A stretch of 64,000 bases of DNA from Candidatus Woesearchaeota archaeon (lineage in GTDB: Archaea > Nanobdellota > Nanobdellia > Woesearchaeales > UBA10216). This document shows positions 1 to 7,158 of the stretch, in pieces. Where the stretch lies: contig JACPMZ010000010.1 of the NCBI GenBank assembly GCA_016185705.1, forward strand, positions 126,913 to 190,912, given 5' to 3'. Position numbers and translations under genes: made by a program. Each line of letters begins with the position of its first letter. Positions within the stretch are counted from its first letter, which is position 1. The notes beneath the pieces are model-generated. The model had not been told where the DNA came from. It worked only from the letters and a program-made list of their open reading frames with translations, and searched no databases.

Positions 1-2
1 GT

Positions 3-926
3 GTTGGCGTGGTTATTCTGTTCGCTTCCAGCATAATTGCTGATTCAGGCGGCATAGCAGAAGCCGCTGTTAAGGAATTAAAAAGCCGCTTTGGAGCTGC
101 TCCGCCTTATTTGAAGGAATTTATTGTGTTTAAGGACGGCGAGGATGCTGCCGGAGCTGCTTATGTTCTTGTTGGAAATTTTGACATGATTCGCGAGGTT
201 AAGGTTACAGATGTTGCCAGCAAAATGGCAGATGACATCCCGTCAGGAGCAGGAACAGCAGTTGATCAGTTTAGTCTTGCCAATGACAAAGACGCAGCCG
301 GCATTCTCAGGGAAAATTCCGGCTCAATAAGATTTGAGAGTCTTAAGAATCCTGTAAAGCCCTCGCCAGGGCTTCACCGCTATACCATTGAGGTTTTTCT
401 GAAGAACAGCGATGTTATATTTGACGATTACGTTGTTGGTTTTTACGATGAGGGCTACGTTGAACTTTACGAGAATGCAGTTGATGGCTGTCCTGGTCCT
501 GATAAATGCAAAGTTACTGAGTGCAAGAAGCAGCTTATTGCAAATGACGCAAAGAAACGGCTGTCCGACCTTGGCATTATGAAAGAAATAGCAGACAGTA
601 GTTGCGCTGATTTATCCAGTGAGGGTGTTTTTGATGTATCATCATGCAACTCAATTGGAATCGACAGAATAAACAGGGATTTTGCCGGGCTCAGGCTGCT
701 GCGGCTTGCCCGGGAAGACAAGTCAAAGTCGGTTGATACTGAGCTGGATTATTCGCAATTCAGTTGCGATGAGTTTGCTGATCTTAAGGATAAGGCAGTT
801 AAGGAGACTTTCAGCTGCGGTGATAATTTGAAAACATTCCTTAAGAGCAGGGGGTGGCTTGAATTAGGCAGCTTTGTACAGGAAAGCGAAATTAATAAAA
901 AGCTTGACTTGCCGGGGTGTTCATAA
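3..926 (+). CDS. Secreted or membrane-anchored protein of unknown function, 5' end outside window
   Basis: The frame is open to the window edge and begins inside a hydrophobic stretch (VVILFASSII), so this looks like the 3' part of a gene whose N-terminal membrane segment or prepilin-like signal starts upstream. GTG at 9 is the first possible start inside the window. The rest (about 290 residues) is soluble and contains scattered cysteines, including CPGPDKCKVTEC, probably disulfide-bonded outside the cell. The next gene starts 4 bp after the stop, so it belongs to the plus-strand run of anchored proteins ending at 4750. No family recognised. Confidence 0.7.
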   Translation, partial: VGVVILFASSIIADSGGIAEAAVKELKSRFGAAPPYLKEFIVFKDGEDAAGAAYVLVGNFDMIREVKVTDVASKMADDIPSGAGTAVDQFSLANDKDAAGILRENSGSIRFESLKNPVKPSPGLHRYTIEVFLKNSDVIFDDYVVGFYDEGYVELYENAVDGCPGPDKCKVTECKKQLIANDAKKRLSDLGIMKEIADSSCADLSSEGVFDVSSCNSIGIDRINRDFAGLRLLRLAREDKSKSVDTELDYSQFSCDEFADLKDKAVKETFSCGDNLKTFLKSRGWLELGSFVQESEINKKLDLPGCS

Positions 927-929
927 AAA

Positions 930-1193
930 ATGAAAAAAGCTGAAAGCTTAACCTTGAATACGATGGCGATTGCAGCCATTGTTCTGGTGGTTATTGCCAT
1001 CACAGTAGCCATATTTACGGGTGTTGTTGGCGATGTAGCACCTTTTTTCAAGGAGCGCACTGAATGCCAGTCGCAGCCGGCGAAGGAGACTCCTGAATGC
1101 ACGACTATTGATGAATGTGATGAAAAAGGCGGCTCAGCAGTTTACGGGCTTGGGTGCAAAGACACGACTCCTTACTGCTGCATCAGGAACTGA
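930..1193 (+). CDS. Small prepilin-like secreted protein with Cys-rich tail
   Basis: 87 residues. The N-terminus is MKKAES followed by one long hydrophobic helix (about residues 12-33), which resembles an archaeal class III (prepilin-like) signal peptide. The exported part is only about 50 residues and has six cysteines, ending in a CC pair, so it is probably a small disulfide-knotted domain. Starts 4 bp after the previous stop and is followed 3 bp later by the next gene, so it is co-transcribed. Function unknown; pilin-like subunit is an inference from the N-terminus. Confidence 0.7.
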   Translation: MKKAESLTLNTMAIAAIVLVVIAITVAIFTGVVGDVAPFFKERTECQSQPAKETPECTTIDECDEKGGSAVYGLGCKDTTPYCCIRN

Positions 1194-1195
1194 AA

Positions 1196-1756
1196 ATGAT
1201 TGATAAGAAAGGTGCGATAGAGTTTAATGTGATTACAGTAACCGAAGCAGTTATAGGTGCTTTGGCGGTCATAGTGGTTGTTGCGCTTATGCTTAAGGTT
1301 CCCGGTCTCTCAGGCACTGCCGAGGCATCTACCAAAAAGGCGTTTGACGACATTATTTTCAAGGTTAGCGAATTGGAAGAAGGCAAAACGCGAATTGCAA
1401 ACGGATACATTGATGCTGGCACGCTTATTGCCGGCTTTAGTCCTGACCAGCGCGAGATTCTTGACACAGACTTGTTCAGGCCAAGAGACTGCGCCTCTCC
1501 GGTTTTTGAGAATGCTGACTGCAACGCCAGATTGTTAAGGCCGCAGGTTTCAAGCTGCGCCTTGTCGGGCGCCTGCATTTGCGCCTGCAGGGATTTCTGC
1601 AGCGTGGCTTTGGTGTGCAAGGATTTTCCCAGAAGCAGGATTTCGCATATTAAAACTGCTGGCGGCTCTGAGTTCGTAGTGATGGGCGAAAAATCTTTTT
1701 CTGCCGAGTTCAAGCTTGAGGGCAGCGTTTTAACTGTTGAGGAGTTTGACCAGTAA
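1196..1756 (+). CDS. Prepilin-like anchored protein, Cys-rich
   Basis: 186 residues from ATG 1196, chosen because MIDKKGAIEF plus a hydrophobic helix (about residues 11-34) is a convincing class III signal-like start; the frame is open further upstream but overlaps the preceding gene. The N-terminus has the K-K-G-A-x-E pattern typical of archaeal pilins. The ectodomain has a cysteine cluster around residues 120-145 (SCALSGACICACRDFC). Neighbours on both sides are also single-span exported proteins. Exact role unknown. Confidence 0.75.
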   Translation: MIDKKGAIEFNVITVTEAVIGALAVIVVVALMLKVPGLSGTAEASTKKAFDDIIFKVSELEEGKTRIANGYIDAGTLIAGFSPDQREILDTDLFRPRDCASPVFENADCNARLLRPQVSSCALSGACICACRDFCSVALVCKDFPRSRISHIKTAGGSEFVVMGEKSFSAEFKLEGSVLTVEEFDQ

Positions 1757-1774
1757 TTTATAGGAATAATTTAT

Positions 1775-1893
1775 AGGAAATAACCTTGATTTTCGTATGT
1801 TTTGAAATGATTGTAAGGTTATTTCCTAATAAGAAAATCACTTATTCGTTAGGAACAAAATTCCGATTATTAAAGTGATTTGCTATAACATAC
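1775..1893. repeat. Interleaved inverted repeats in the gap 1757-2049
   Basis: Three inverted repeats share this stretch. AGGAAATAACCTT (1775-1787) pairs perfectly with 1815-1827, AAATCACTT (1835-1843) with 1873-1881, and GTATGTT (1796-1802), in the loop of the first, with AACATAC at 1887-1893, which would give a pseudoknot-like fold. It follows a gene end, so a terminator or a regulatory RNA is possible. The rest of the gap holds a weak member of the palindrome family (1923-1956) and a TATA-like box near 2026-2031. Confidence 0.6.
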
Positions 1894-2049
1894 TTTATTC
1901 GTGCACATGCCGGCTTCTTTATGCTTTGCCCTTCCTGACAATTTAAGGGTAAAAGCAGCAAGGGCAGCGGGCTGGCAGCAGTAAGCGAGTGGCTTTCAGC
2001 AGCCATGAGTAGCAAAACTAATTTATAGCTGTGATTCAGTAATTCTGTT

Positions 2050-2511
2050 ATGGCAAAAAGGGGTCAGTATTCCAATACAAAGATATGGTTCTTGGTCGCG
2101 GCTGTTCTGCTTGCTGCGGTTGCAGGGTTTGATTTGCTTAGCGACACCCAGCAGCGTTTGAGCGGGACTTTGCTTGAGAAAAATTTTATTGCGCGTGATG
2201 TTGCTCTTACAATAGAGGCTTTGTACGCTGCGCCGGGAGATGTTGCTTACGCTTATGATTTGAAGAAATATATGAATAAGTTTTTTCTTAATATCGGGGA
2301 TGGCAAGGTCTTTGTAGAAGCAGGCAGTGACGAAGGTGATGTGTCTTACAGGGTAGTCGGCAGCGATAAAGTAATTCTTAGCGCGTTTAAGATATATCGG
2401 GTTATTGACAGGGATAAACCTGTTCGCCTTATTATGTCCAAAAAGTTTAATGATGACGGCACTGCAATCATTTCATTTGAGGCAGAAAATGCAAGGGGAA
2501 CTAATGAATAA
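2050..2511 (+). CDS. Membrane-anchored protein of unknown function
   Basis: 153 residues. One N-terminal hydrophobic helix (about residues 11-29, KIWFLVAAVLLAAVAGF) is followed by a soluble domain with alternating strands. A TATA-like box (AATTTATAG) lies about 22 bp before the ATG, consistent with a leaderless transcript and the start of the second half of this gene run. The next gene starts inside its last codons (2504), so the two are translationally coupled. No family recognised. Confidence 0.75.
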   Translation: MAKRGQYSNTKIWFLVAAVLLAAVAGFDLLSDTQQRLSGTLLEKNFIARDVALTIEALYAAPGDVAYAYDLKKYMNKFFLNIGDGKVFVEAGSDEGDVSYRVVGSDKVILSAFKIYRVIDRDKPVRLIMSKKFNDDGTAIISFEAENARGTNE

Positions 2512-3037
2512 GAAAGCGCAGACAGTCTCTTTTGAGATGCTGATGTGGATTCCGAGGATTGTTTACCTTATTCTTATTATCATTGCGACCACAGGGATTA
2601 TTTATGCTTACATCGCTACCAATGTCAGTGTTGGCGCTGTTGAGTCGCATATTTTGCTTCACCGGCTGCAGCATTCGCCTGAAGGGATTGCTGAGTTTGA
2701 TGCAGAAACCAAAAGGGTCTATCCGGGGTTTGTTGACGCTGCTAAATTATCCGAGTCAAATCTCAAAGCTGCCTTAAATGCTGAGAACCGGGAATTTGCT
2801 GCAAGGTTTGTTATTTCAGATTTGAATGATGAAAACAAGGAAGTTGTGTATTTTGACCGGCAGGCTTACGGGGTTTGGGCTCCTGTTGCTGCTTTTGTGG
2901 GGATTCAGCAGGCGCAGAACGCTGAAACTTCTGGCAGCGGCAGAAAGTTTGCTCATTCGGAAGCGCGTTATACTTACATATCAGATTCCATGCAGCTTTC
3001 AAAACTTGAAACAGTGGTGATAACTCCAGATGAGTAA
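2504..3037 (+). CDS. Membrane-anchored protein, prepilin-like N-terminus
   Basis: 177 residues from ATG 2504, which overlaps the previous stop by 8 bp. I prefer this start over the longer open frame because MNKKAQTVSFEM followed by a hydrophobic helix (about residues 17-38) matches the N-termini of its neighbours. The ectodomain is mixed alpha/beta with no clear motif. It overlaps the next gene by 8 bp, a sign of a tightly coupled operon. Function unknown. Confidence 0.75.
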   Translation: MNKKAQTVSFEMLMWIPRIVYLILIIIATTGIIYAYIATNVSVGAVESHILLHRLQHSPEGIAEFDAETKRVYPGFVDAAKLSESNLKAALNAENREFAARFVISDLNDENKEVVYFDRQAYGVWAPVAAFVGIQQAQNAETSGSGRKFAHSEARYTYISDSMQLSKLETVVITPDE

Positions 3038-3713
3038 GGGAAGCTTGTTCGGCGTGGATACAATTGTCAGCTATCTGCTTTTTGGAGCTTTTTTGGTCTT
3101 TACGCTGATAGCGCTGAATATTGCAGGGTGCGGGGGGCAGGGGAAGGTTGCCAGCGAGCTGACTGTTGAAAAGCAGGGAATTGCAGGGCTGACTGCTTCT
3201 GAGCAGCTTTCCGCTTATCTGGCTACTGAAATCCCGGAAAATCTTCCTGAAACCGTTAATGGTTTGAACGGCGAAGGCAAGGAGATGCTTAGAAGCAATG
3301 TTGACATGCCTGCAGCAGTTAATTTTCTTGAGCGGCATCCGGAAGTGTATGTTGATAAGACGTATGGCGAGTTCATTACAGCGCTGTATGCATTAAGGCA
3401 GGAAGAGGGTTCCGGAAATGTTTTTGACGTTGTTACAAGGGCTGTTTTTCACCGCCGCTTATACCCGGAAAAAATTAGGGAGCTGAACAAAGGGCGCCTT
3501 GACAACGATTATTTTTCTCCATTTATAATCGTAAAGTATGGCAAATACAATTCCTTGGAATATGAGGACGGGAACTTAATTAGCTCGGTTGATTTAATGC
3601 GCAATTATAAAGCTGTTGGCTTAAAAATTCTTCCAACGCATGATAGCAAAGGGGTTACTGTTGGGCTGAGAATTTATCCGGAGGAGCTGCGTGATGCAGC
3701 GCCTATGCCATGA
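3030..3713 (+). CDS. Membrane-anchored protein of unknown function
   Basis: 227 residues with one N-terminal hydrophobic helix (about residues 13-32) and a soluble extracytoplasmic domain. It overlaps both neighbours by a few bases (start inside the previous gene, stop overlapping the ATG at 3710). The CGGQG just after the helix could be a lipid-attachment or disulfide cysteine, but no lipobox can be claimed. Belongs to the anchored-protein operon; no family recognised. Confidence 0.75.
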   Translation: MSKGSLFGVDTIVSYLLFGAFLVFTLIALNIAGCGGQGKVASELTVEKQGIAGLTASEQLSAYLATEIPENLPETVNGLNGEGKEMLRSNVDMPAAVNFLERHPEVYVDKTYGEFITALYALRQEEGSGNVFDVVTRAVFHRRLYPEKIRELNKGRLDNDYFSPFIIVKYGKYNSLEYEDGNLISSVDLMRNYKAVGLKILPTHDSKGVTVGLRIYPEELRDAAPMP

Positions 3714-4750
3714 AACTCGCCAGGAGCAAAAAGGGGGATGCTTTCACCATAATTCTGACTATTCTTGCAATCTCTATTTTAATGCTAATATTAGTTGGCG
3801 TGCTGGCCAAGCGCTCTGCGCTTAGCTCAGATCCTGTTGGCGCGGATGCTATTTACATCTTTCAGCAGTATGATAAAGCAGACACTGCCTTAACCTACCT
3901 CGACAATTCCGCCCGTCTTTCCGCTTACAAAGCATCCTCTGATTTTGCTGCAAACGGCTTTGACGTTTCAGGATGCGGTGTTTTCAAAAATCTTCAGGGC
4001 AGCGATTACAATGGCTGGAGCATGGGCTCTGCTGCCGCTGGAGTATGCACTGCCCAGATTGATAGCTGCATTCCCGGCAGTTTTGAAGCTGGTAAGCTCA
4101 ATGAAAGGGTTTTGCAGGAGCTCAACAGCTATATTGACTCTTACAACGAAGGCAGAACTACAGGCATTATCCCAAAAGGGCATGATATAACATTGTCAGA
4201 GGTTGATGGCAGCACAGAAATTTTGGGCATTCTTAAGCGTCCTTTGAGGATTGAATCTCAGGACATTGTTTATGACGTTGAGCCGTCTTTCAGGGAAAGC
4301 ATTGGCATTAACTTAATTTCCGACTTCAACAAGGTAGCTGCAAAAGCCCCTTCTTTGATTGGCGCTGATGACGCAAGCATTGAAAGTCAGGGTCTTAAGT
4401 GGGATATTGACGTGCAGAGCCAGTGCAGCAAAAGCTGCAGTCTTGGCAGGCAGTGCGATACAGCATGTGAAAGCGCAAAGCTTGACCCTGACTGCGATGA
4501 TTTGGTGCACATGGAGGATTTCGGAACCGGCTGCCCCCGCACTAAGAGCTGCAGCTCAGGCGCATTGCAAAGGCAGTACTGCGATGTTACTGCTTTTGTA
4601 ACCGTCAGGATTATTGACGACGCCCACAAGCTGCCCGGAGAGCGTATCGGACTTAAGAAAATTATTGATGCTAATGAAGTTAAGGATTTTGAATACAGAT
4701 TTGCCCTGAACTGGGTTGAGGTGGGTGATGAGGAGTGTGTTGCTGATTAA
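3710..4750 (+). CDS. Large anchored Cys-rich secreted protein
   Basis: 346 residues. The N-terminus MKLARSKKGDAF followed by a hydrophobic helix (about residues 13-33) again resembles a class III signal (K-K-G before the helix). The ectodomain has two cysteine-rich parts: scattered Cys around 85-125 and a dense run around 238-285 including CSKSCSLGRQCDTAC. Overlaps the previous gene by 4 bp and is the last gene of the run; its stop overlaps the end of the convergent gene at 4747. Possibly the largest subunit of a surface structure; this is inference. Confidence 0.75.
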   Translation: MKLARSKKGDAFTIILTILAISILMLILVGVLAKRSALSSDPVGADAIYIFQQYDKADTALTYLDNSARLSAYKASSDFAANGFDVSGCGVFKNLQGSDYNGWSMGSAAAGVCTAQIDSCIPGSFEAGKLNERVLQELNSYIDSYNEGRTTGIIPKGHDITLSEVDGSTEILGILKRPLRIESQDIVYDVEPSFRESIGINLISDFNKVAAKAPSLIGADDASIESQGLKWDIDVQSQCSKSCSLGRQCDTACESAKLDPDCDDLVHMEDFGTGCPRTKSCSSGALQRQYCDVTAFVTVRIIDDAHKLPGERIGLKKIIDANEVKDFEYRFALNWVEVGDEECVAD

Positions 4751-4953
4751 TGCTGGTCTTTGCCTTTATGCCATCCAATGTGCCCGGATAATTTTGAACT
4801 GATGTGGAAGGAGTATCCTAAATTTGCTATTAGCAATGCTATTGCCAGCTCTTCAAATCCCAAGCTGCCGCCGGATATTCTTCGCACAAGTTCAAAGGAC
4901 AGGTAAATGACAAATGTTGCCAGCAGCATTGCCAAGAAAAATCTCAACCTCAT
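4747..4953 (-). CDS. Small two-helix membrane protein
   Basis: 68 residues with two hydrophobic segments (about residues 4-21 and 32-48) and a polar His-containing tail. ATG 4953 lies one base after the stop of an even smaller membrane ORF, so the two form a minus-strand pair transcribed toward the plus-strand run. No family recognised. Confidence 0.6.
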   Translation of the reverse strand: MRLRFFLAMLLATFVIYLSFELVRRISGGSLGFEELAIALLIANLGYSFHISSKLSGHIGWHKGKDQH

Positions 4954-4954
4954 T

Positions 4955-5068
4955 TTACCCTCTTAGCAACATGCTAATAAACCAAAGTATTAGCAATGCT
5001 AGTAAAACCATCATAGCCCAGTCTACAAATGCATATTCCCTGAAGATTTTGTTGTAAAAGTATGACAT
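4955..5068 (-). CDS. Very small single-span membrane protein (37 aa)
   Basis: A 37-residue ORF: MSYFYNKIFREYAFVDWAMM followed by a leucine-rich helix and a short basic end. It is supported by a good TATA-like box (5088-5097) about 25 bp before its ATG, which would give a leaderless mRNA, and by sitting one base upstream of the next membrane gene. One hydrophobic helix occupies about residues 17-35. Function unknown; it may be a small partner of its neighbour. Confidence 0.55.
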   Translation of the reverse strand: MSYFYNKIFREYAFVDWAMMVLLALLILWFISMLLRG

Positions 5069-5087
5069 ATGGGTTATGCGGTTCAGT

Positions 5088-5097
5088 TAATATAAAA
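5088..5097 (-). promoter_or_regulatory. TATA-like promoter of the small membrane gene pair
   Basis: Reads TTTTTATATT on the minus strand and lies about 25 bp from the ATG at 5068, the spacing expected for an archaeal leaderless promoter. Confidence 0.55.
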
Positions 5098-5173
5098 AGT
5101 TAATCCGTTATCCGCGGAGAATTTCCTTTGCTATTTCTGTTGCTTTTTCTCATCTTTCATTCACCGGATGCTG

Positions 5174-5221
5174 CGCTGCTTTTTTCCATCCACTTAAATT
5201 TAAGGGGGGAAAAAAGCAGCG
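5174..5221. repeat. Palindromic element (family member)
   Basis: CGCTGCTTTTTTCC (5174-5187) pairs perfectly with 5208-5221 around the core ATCCACTTAAATTTAAGGGG. A weaker outer pair GCTTTTT (5142-5148) / AAAAAGC (5231-5237) surrounds it. Lies in the gap between the divergent genes at 5068 and 5314, so a plain terminator role does not fit its position. Confidence 0.75.
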
Positions 5222-5313
5222 GGCGTTTGTAAAAAGCGAGTAGGTAGTGGGATGGGGAAGGTTGCCTTTGCCGCAAGACAATATTTTTATAACCCCTGAT
5301 ATTCGCGTTTTGC

Positions 5314-5610
5314 ATGGCGTTTTCCAAGCGTTTTCCGAAGCGAGCTGAGGGCTCTGTTTATCCCAAGTGGGTTGAGGTTTCCCTTACTGCAGATGAGGAA
5401 AGGGAGGTTGAGCATCACGGCAGGCAGGAGCATATTGCTTTGTTCAAGGAGTGCATTGAGGATGCCAAGCGCATAATCGGCGAGCGCGACCTGAAGCCGT
5501 ATCAGTCAGACATTATAGGCATTGCTTCCAGTCTGTTCGACAAGCGCGTCAGCCACATGGTTTACCTGAAGGAGAAGAAGTGCAGGGAAAAGTTTGATGC
5601 TTCAAATTAG
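5314..5610 (+). CDS. Conserved-looking small soluble protein, unknown
   Basis: 98 residues, charged, probably helical, no membrane segment and no clear motif. A TATA-like box (ATATTTTTATAAC, about 5281-5293) lies roughly 25 bp before the ATG. It converges with the NMD3-like gene, 3 bp between stops. No function can be given. Confidence 0.7.
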   Translation: MAFSKRFPKRAEGSVYPKWVEVSLTADEEREVEHHGRQEHIALFKECIEDAKRIIGERDLKPYQSDIIGIASSLFDKRVSHMVYLKEKKCREKFDASN

Positions 5611-5613
5611 CGG

Positions 5614-6189
5614 TTAATCAACTAAATAAGCTGCGCCGCTGTGCAGCACAACCTTAACCTTGTGCTCAGACGTTTTCCTGGGATTCATAACCTTAATGCT
5701 CTGGTAATCAACAGGGTCTATTACCTCCAAAGGCTCATTTTTGGAAACAACCGCATAGTGCTTGTCAAGTTTCCTGGCATTCTCGCCAACCCTTCCGGAT
5801 TTTCCTGTAATAAGATTCCTGCCTATGACATCTTTGCCGGTTGAAGTCACCTGAATGACGTTATTGGCGTATTCAACAACATCGCCCCTGATGAACGGAT
5901 GCAGCCTGTACAAAACAGCAGAGCGGTAAACAATCTGGCCTCGCTTCCTGCTTCTGCCGAATATCTTCCTTGAAACAGAAGTCCTGCCTCCAAACCGGGA
6001 AACAAGCAATCTTCCCAGTGCAGAAGCATACTGCCACGAGCTTATATAATAATCCGCTCCGCCCTTCAGCAACTTCTTCTTGGACAACAAAGACCTGCCA
6101 TTTTTTTCTATGCTGGCTTCAATAAACCTTTCAACCTCAGCCCTCCTTGGCCTGAGCTGCAGAATAGACTCATAATAGCTGCTGTGCAT
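5614..6189 (-). CDS. NMD3-like protein lacking the N-terminal zinc domain
   Basis: 191 residues. The sequence resembles the C-terminal part of archaeal/eukaryotic NMD3, a large-subunit ribosome biogenesis factor: YYESILQLRPRR at the start, then a basic middle and small beta-rich domains ending in a KVVLHSGAAYLVD-like tail. Typical family members begin with cysteine-rich zinc motifs; none is present here, and the frame has no room upstream because a TATA-like box lies about 25 bp before ATG 6189. So it appears to be a naturally short version. Divergent from the signal peptidase gene. Confidence 0.6.
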   Translation of the reverse strand: MHSSYYESILQLRPRRAEVERFIEASIEKNGRSLLSKKKLLKGGADYYISSWQYASALGRLLVSRFGGRTSVSRKIFGRSRKRGQIVYRSAVLYRLHPFIRGDVVEYANNVIQVTSTGKDVIGRNLITGKSGRVGENARKLDKHYAVVSKNEPLEVIDPVDYQSIKVMNPRKTSEHKVKVVLHSGAAYLVD

Positions 6190-6301
6190 GAATATGCTAA
6201 AACCGATACATTTTTATTTCTTTGCAGGATTTTGCCATTTGCCCATCGCTGCCTGCCTTTCCGCCCATGAGGGTGAAGAATGGCAGGTAGCCCGCACAAA
6301 C

Positions 6302-6871
6302 ATGAAAAAAACGCTAAAAAGAATCTGGCACTTCATATGGGAGGACAACAGCGCCCTGAGCTGGGCAGTCAACATAATACTGGCATTCATACTCATAAAA
6401 TTCCTGGTGTATCCTGGGCTTGGGCTGGCCGTTTCAACGCCAAGCCCGGTAGTTGCAGTTGTCAGCGGCAGCATGGAGCACGACGCAGCTTTCAACGATT
6501 GGTGGGCTTCGCATTCAGCTTTCTACGAAAGCCTGAACATAACCAAAGCAGAATTTTCCTCATACAGGTTCAGCAACGGATTCAACAAGGGAGACCTTAT
6601 GCTGCTCAGAGGTAAGCCGCCGGCTGAGCTGAGGGTTGGGGACACCATTGTGTTTATAGGCAACAGCGAACCCATAATCCACCGCCTCGTATCAAAAACT
6701 GAGAAAAACGGCAGATATTACTTGTCAACCAAAGGAGATAACAACGAAAAACAGCACCCCTATGAAATTGCCTTCCCGGAGGACAAGCTGATTGGACAGG
6801 CGGTAATACGAATTCCTCTTCTGGGGTATGTTAAAATAGCTGTAACCGAAGCGCTCAGCCTTGCAAAATGA
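6302..6871 (+). CDS. Signal peptidase I (S26, archaeal/ER type)
   Basis: 189 residues from ATG 6302 (MKKTLKRIWHF); the frame is open upstream but that part overlaps the promoter region of the divergent gene. One transmembrane helix (about 20-42) anchors the catalytic domain outside. VSGSMEH carries the nucleophile Ser; IIHRLV supplies the His that replaces Lys in the archaeal/ER class; TKGDNN supplies the Asp. It would cleave Sec signal peptides, not prepilin-type signals. The stop overlaps the start of the TFS gene (ATGA). Confidence 0.88.
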   Translation: MKKTLKRIWHFIWEDNSALSWAVNIILAFILIKFLVYPGLGLAVSTPSPVVAVVSGSMEHDAAFNDWWASHSAFYESLNITKAEFSSYRFSNGFNKGDLMLLRGKPPAELRVGDTIVFIGNSEPIIHRLVSKTEKNGRYYLSTKGDNNEKQHPYEIAFPEDKLIGQAVIRIPLLGYVKIAVTEALSLAK

Positions 6872-7158
6872 AATTTTGTCCCAAATGCAAATCAATGATG
6901 CTGTCTGCTAAATGCAGCTGCGGCTACAGAAGCAGGGAAAAGCCGGCAAAGCTAAGGGAGGAAATAAAAAAGACATCCGCAAAAATTGAAGTGCTTGCAG
7001 ATGAAGCAGAAACACTGCCTGTCACAAAAGCTGACTGCCCAAAATGCGGGAGCGAAGAAGCATATTACTGGATGCAGCAGACCAGGGCAGCTGATGAGGG
7101 CGAGACAAAATTCCTGAAATGCAAAAAGTGCGGCCACACGTGGCGGGACTACAGCTAG
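6868..7158 (+). CDS. tfs: Transcription factor S (TFS, TFIIS/Rpo9-like)
   Basis: 96 residues. Two zinc ribbons: N-terminal CPKCKSMM..CSCG and C-terminal CPKCGSEEAYYWMQQ...CKKCGHTW, joined by a linker. The acidic hairpin RAADEGE, which reaches into the RNA polymerase active site to stimulate transcript cleavage, is intact, so this should be a cleavage factor rather than only an Rpo9-like subunit. Overlaps the signal peptidase stop by 4 bp and converges with the coiled-coil gene, also by 4 bp. Confidence 0.93.
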   Translation: MKFCPKCKSMMLSAKCSCGYRSREKPAKLREEIKKTSAKIEVLADEAETLPVTKADCPKCGSEEAYYWMQQTRAADEGETKFLKCKKCGHTWRDYS

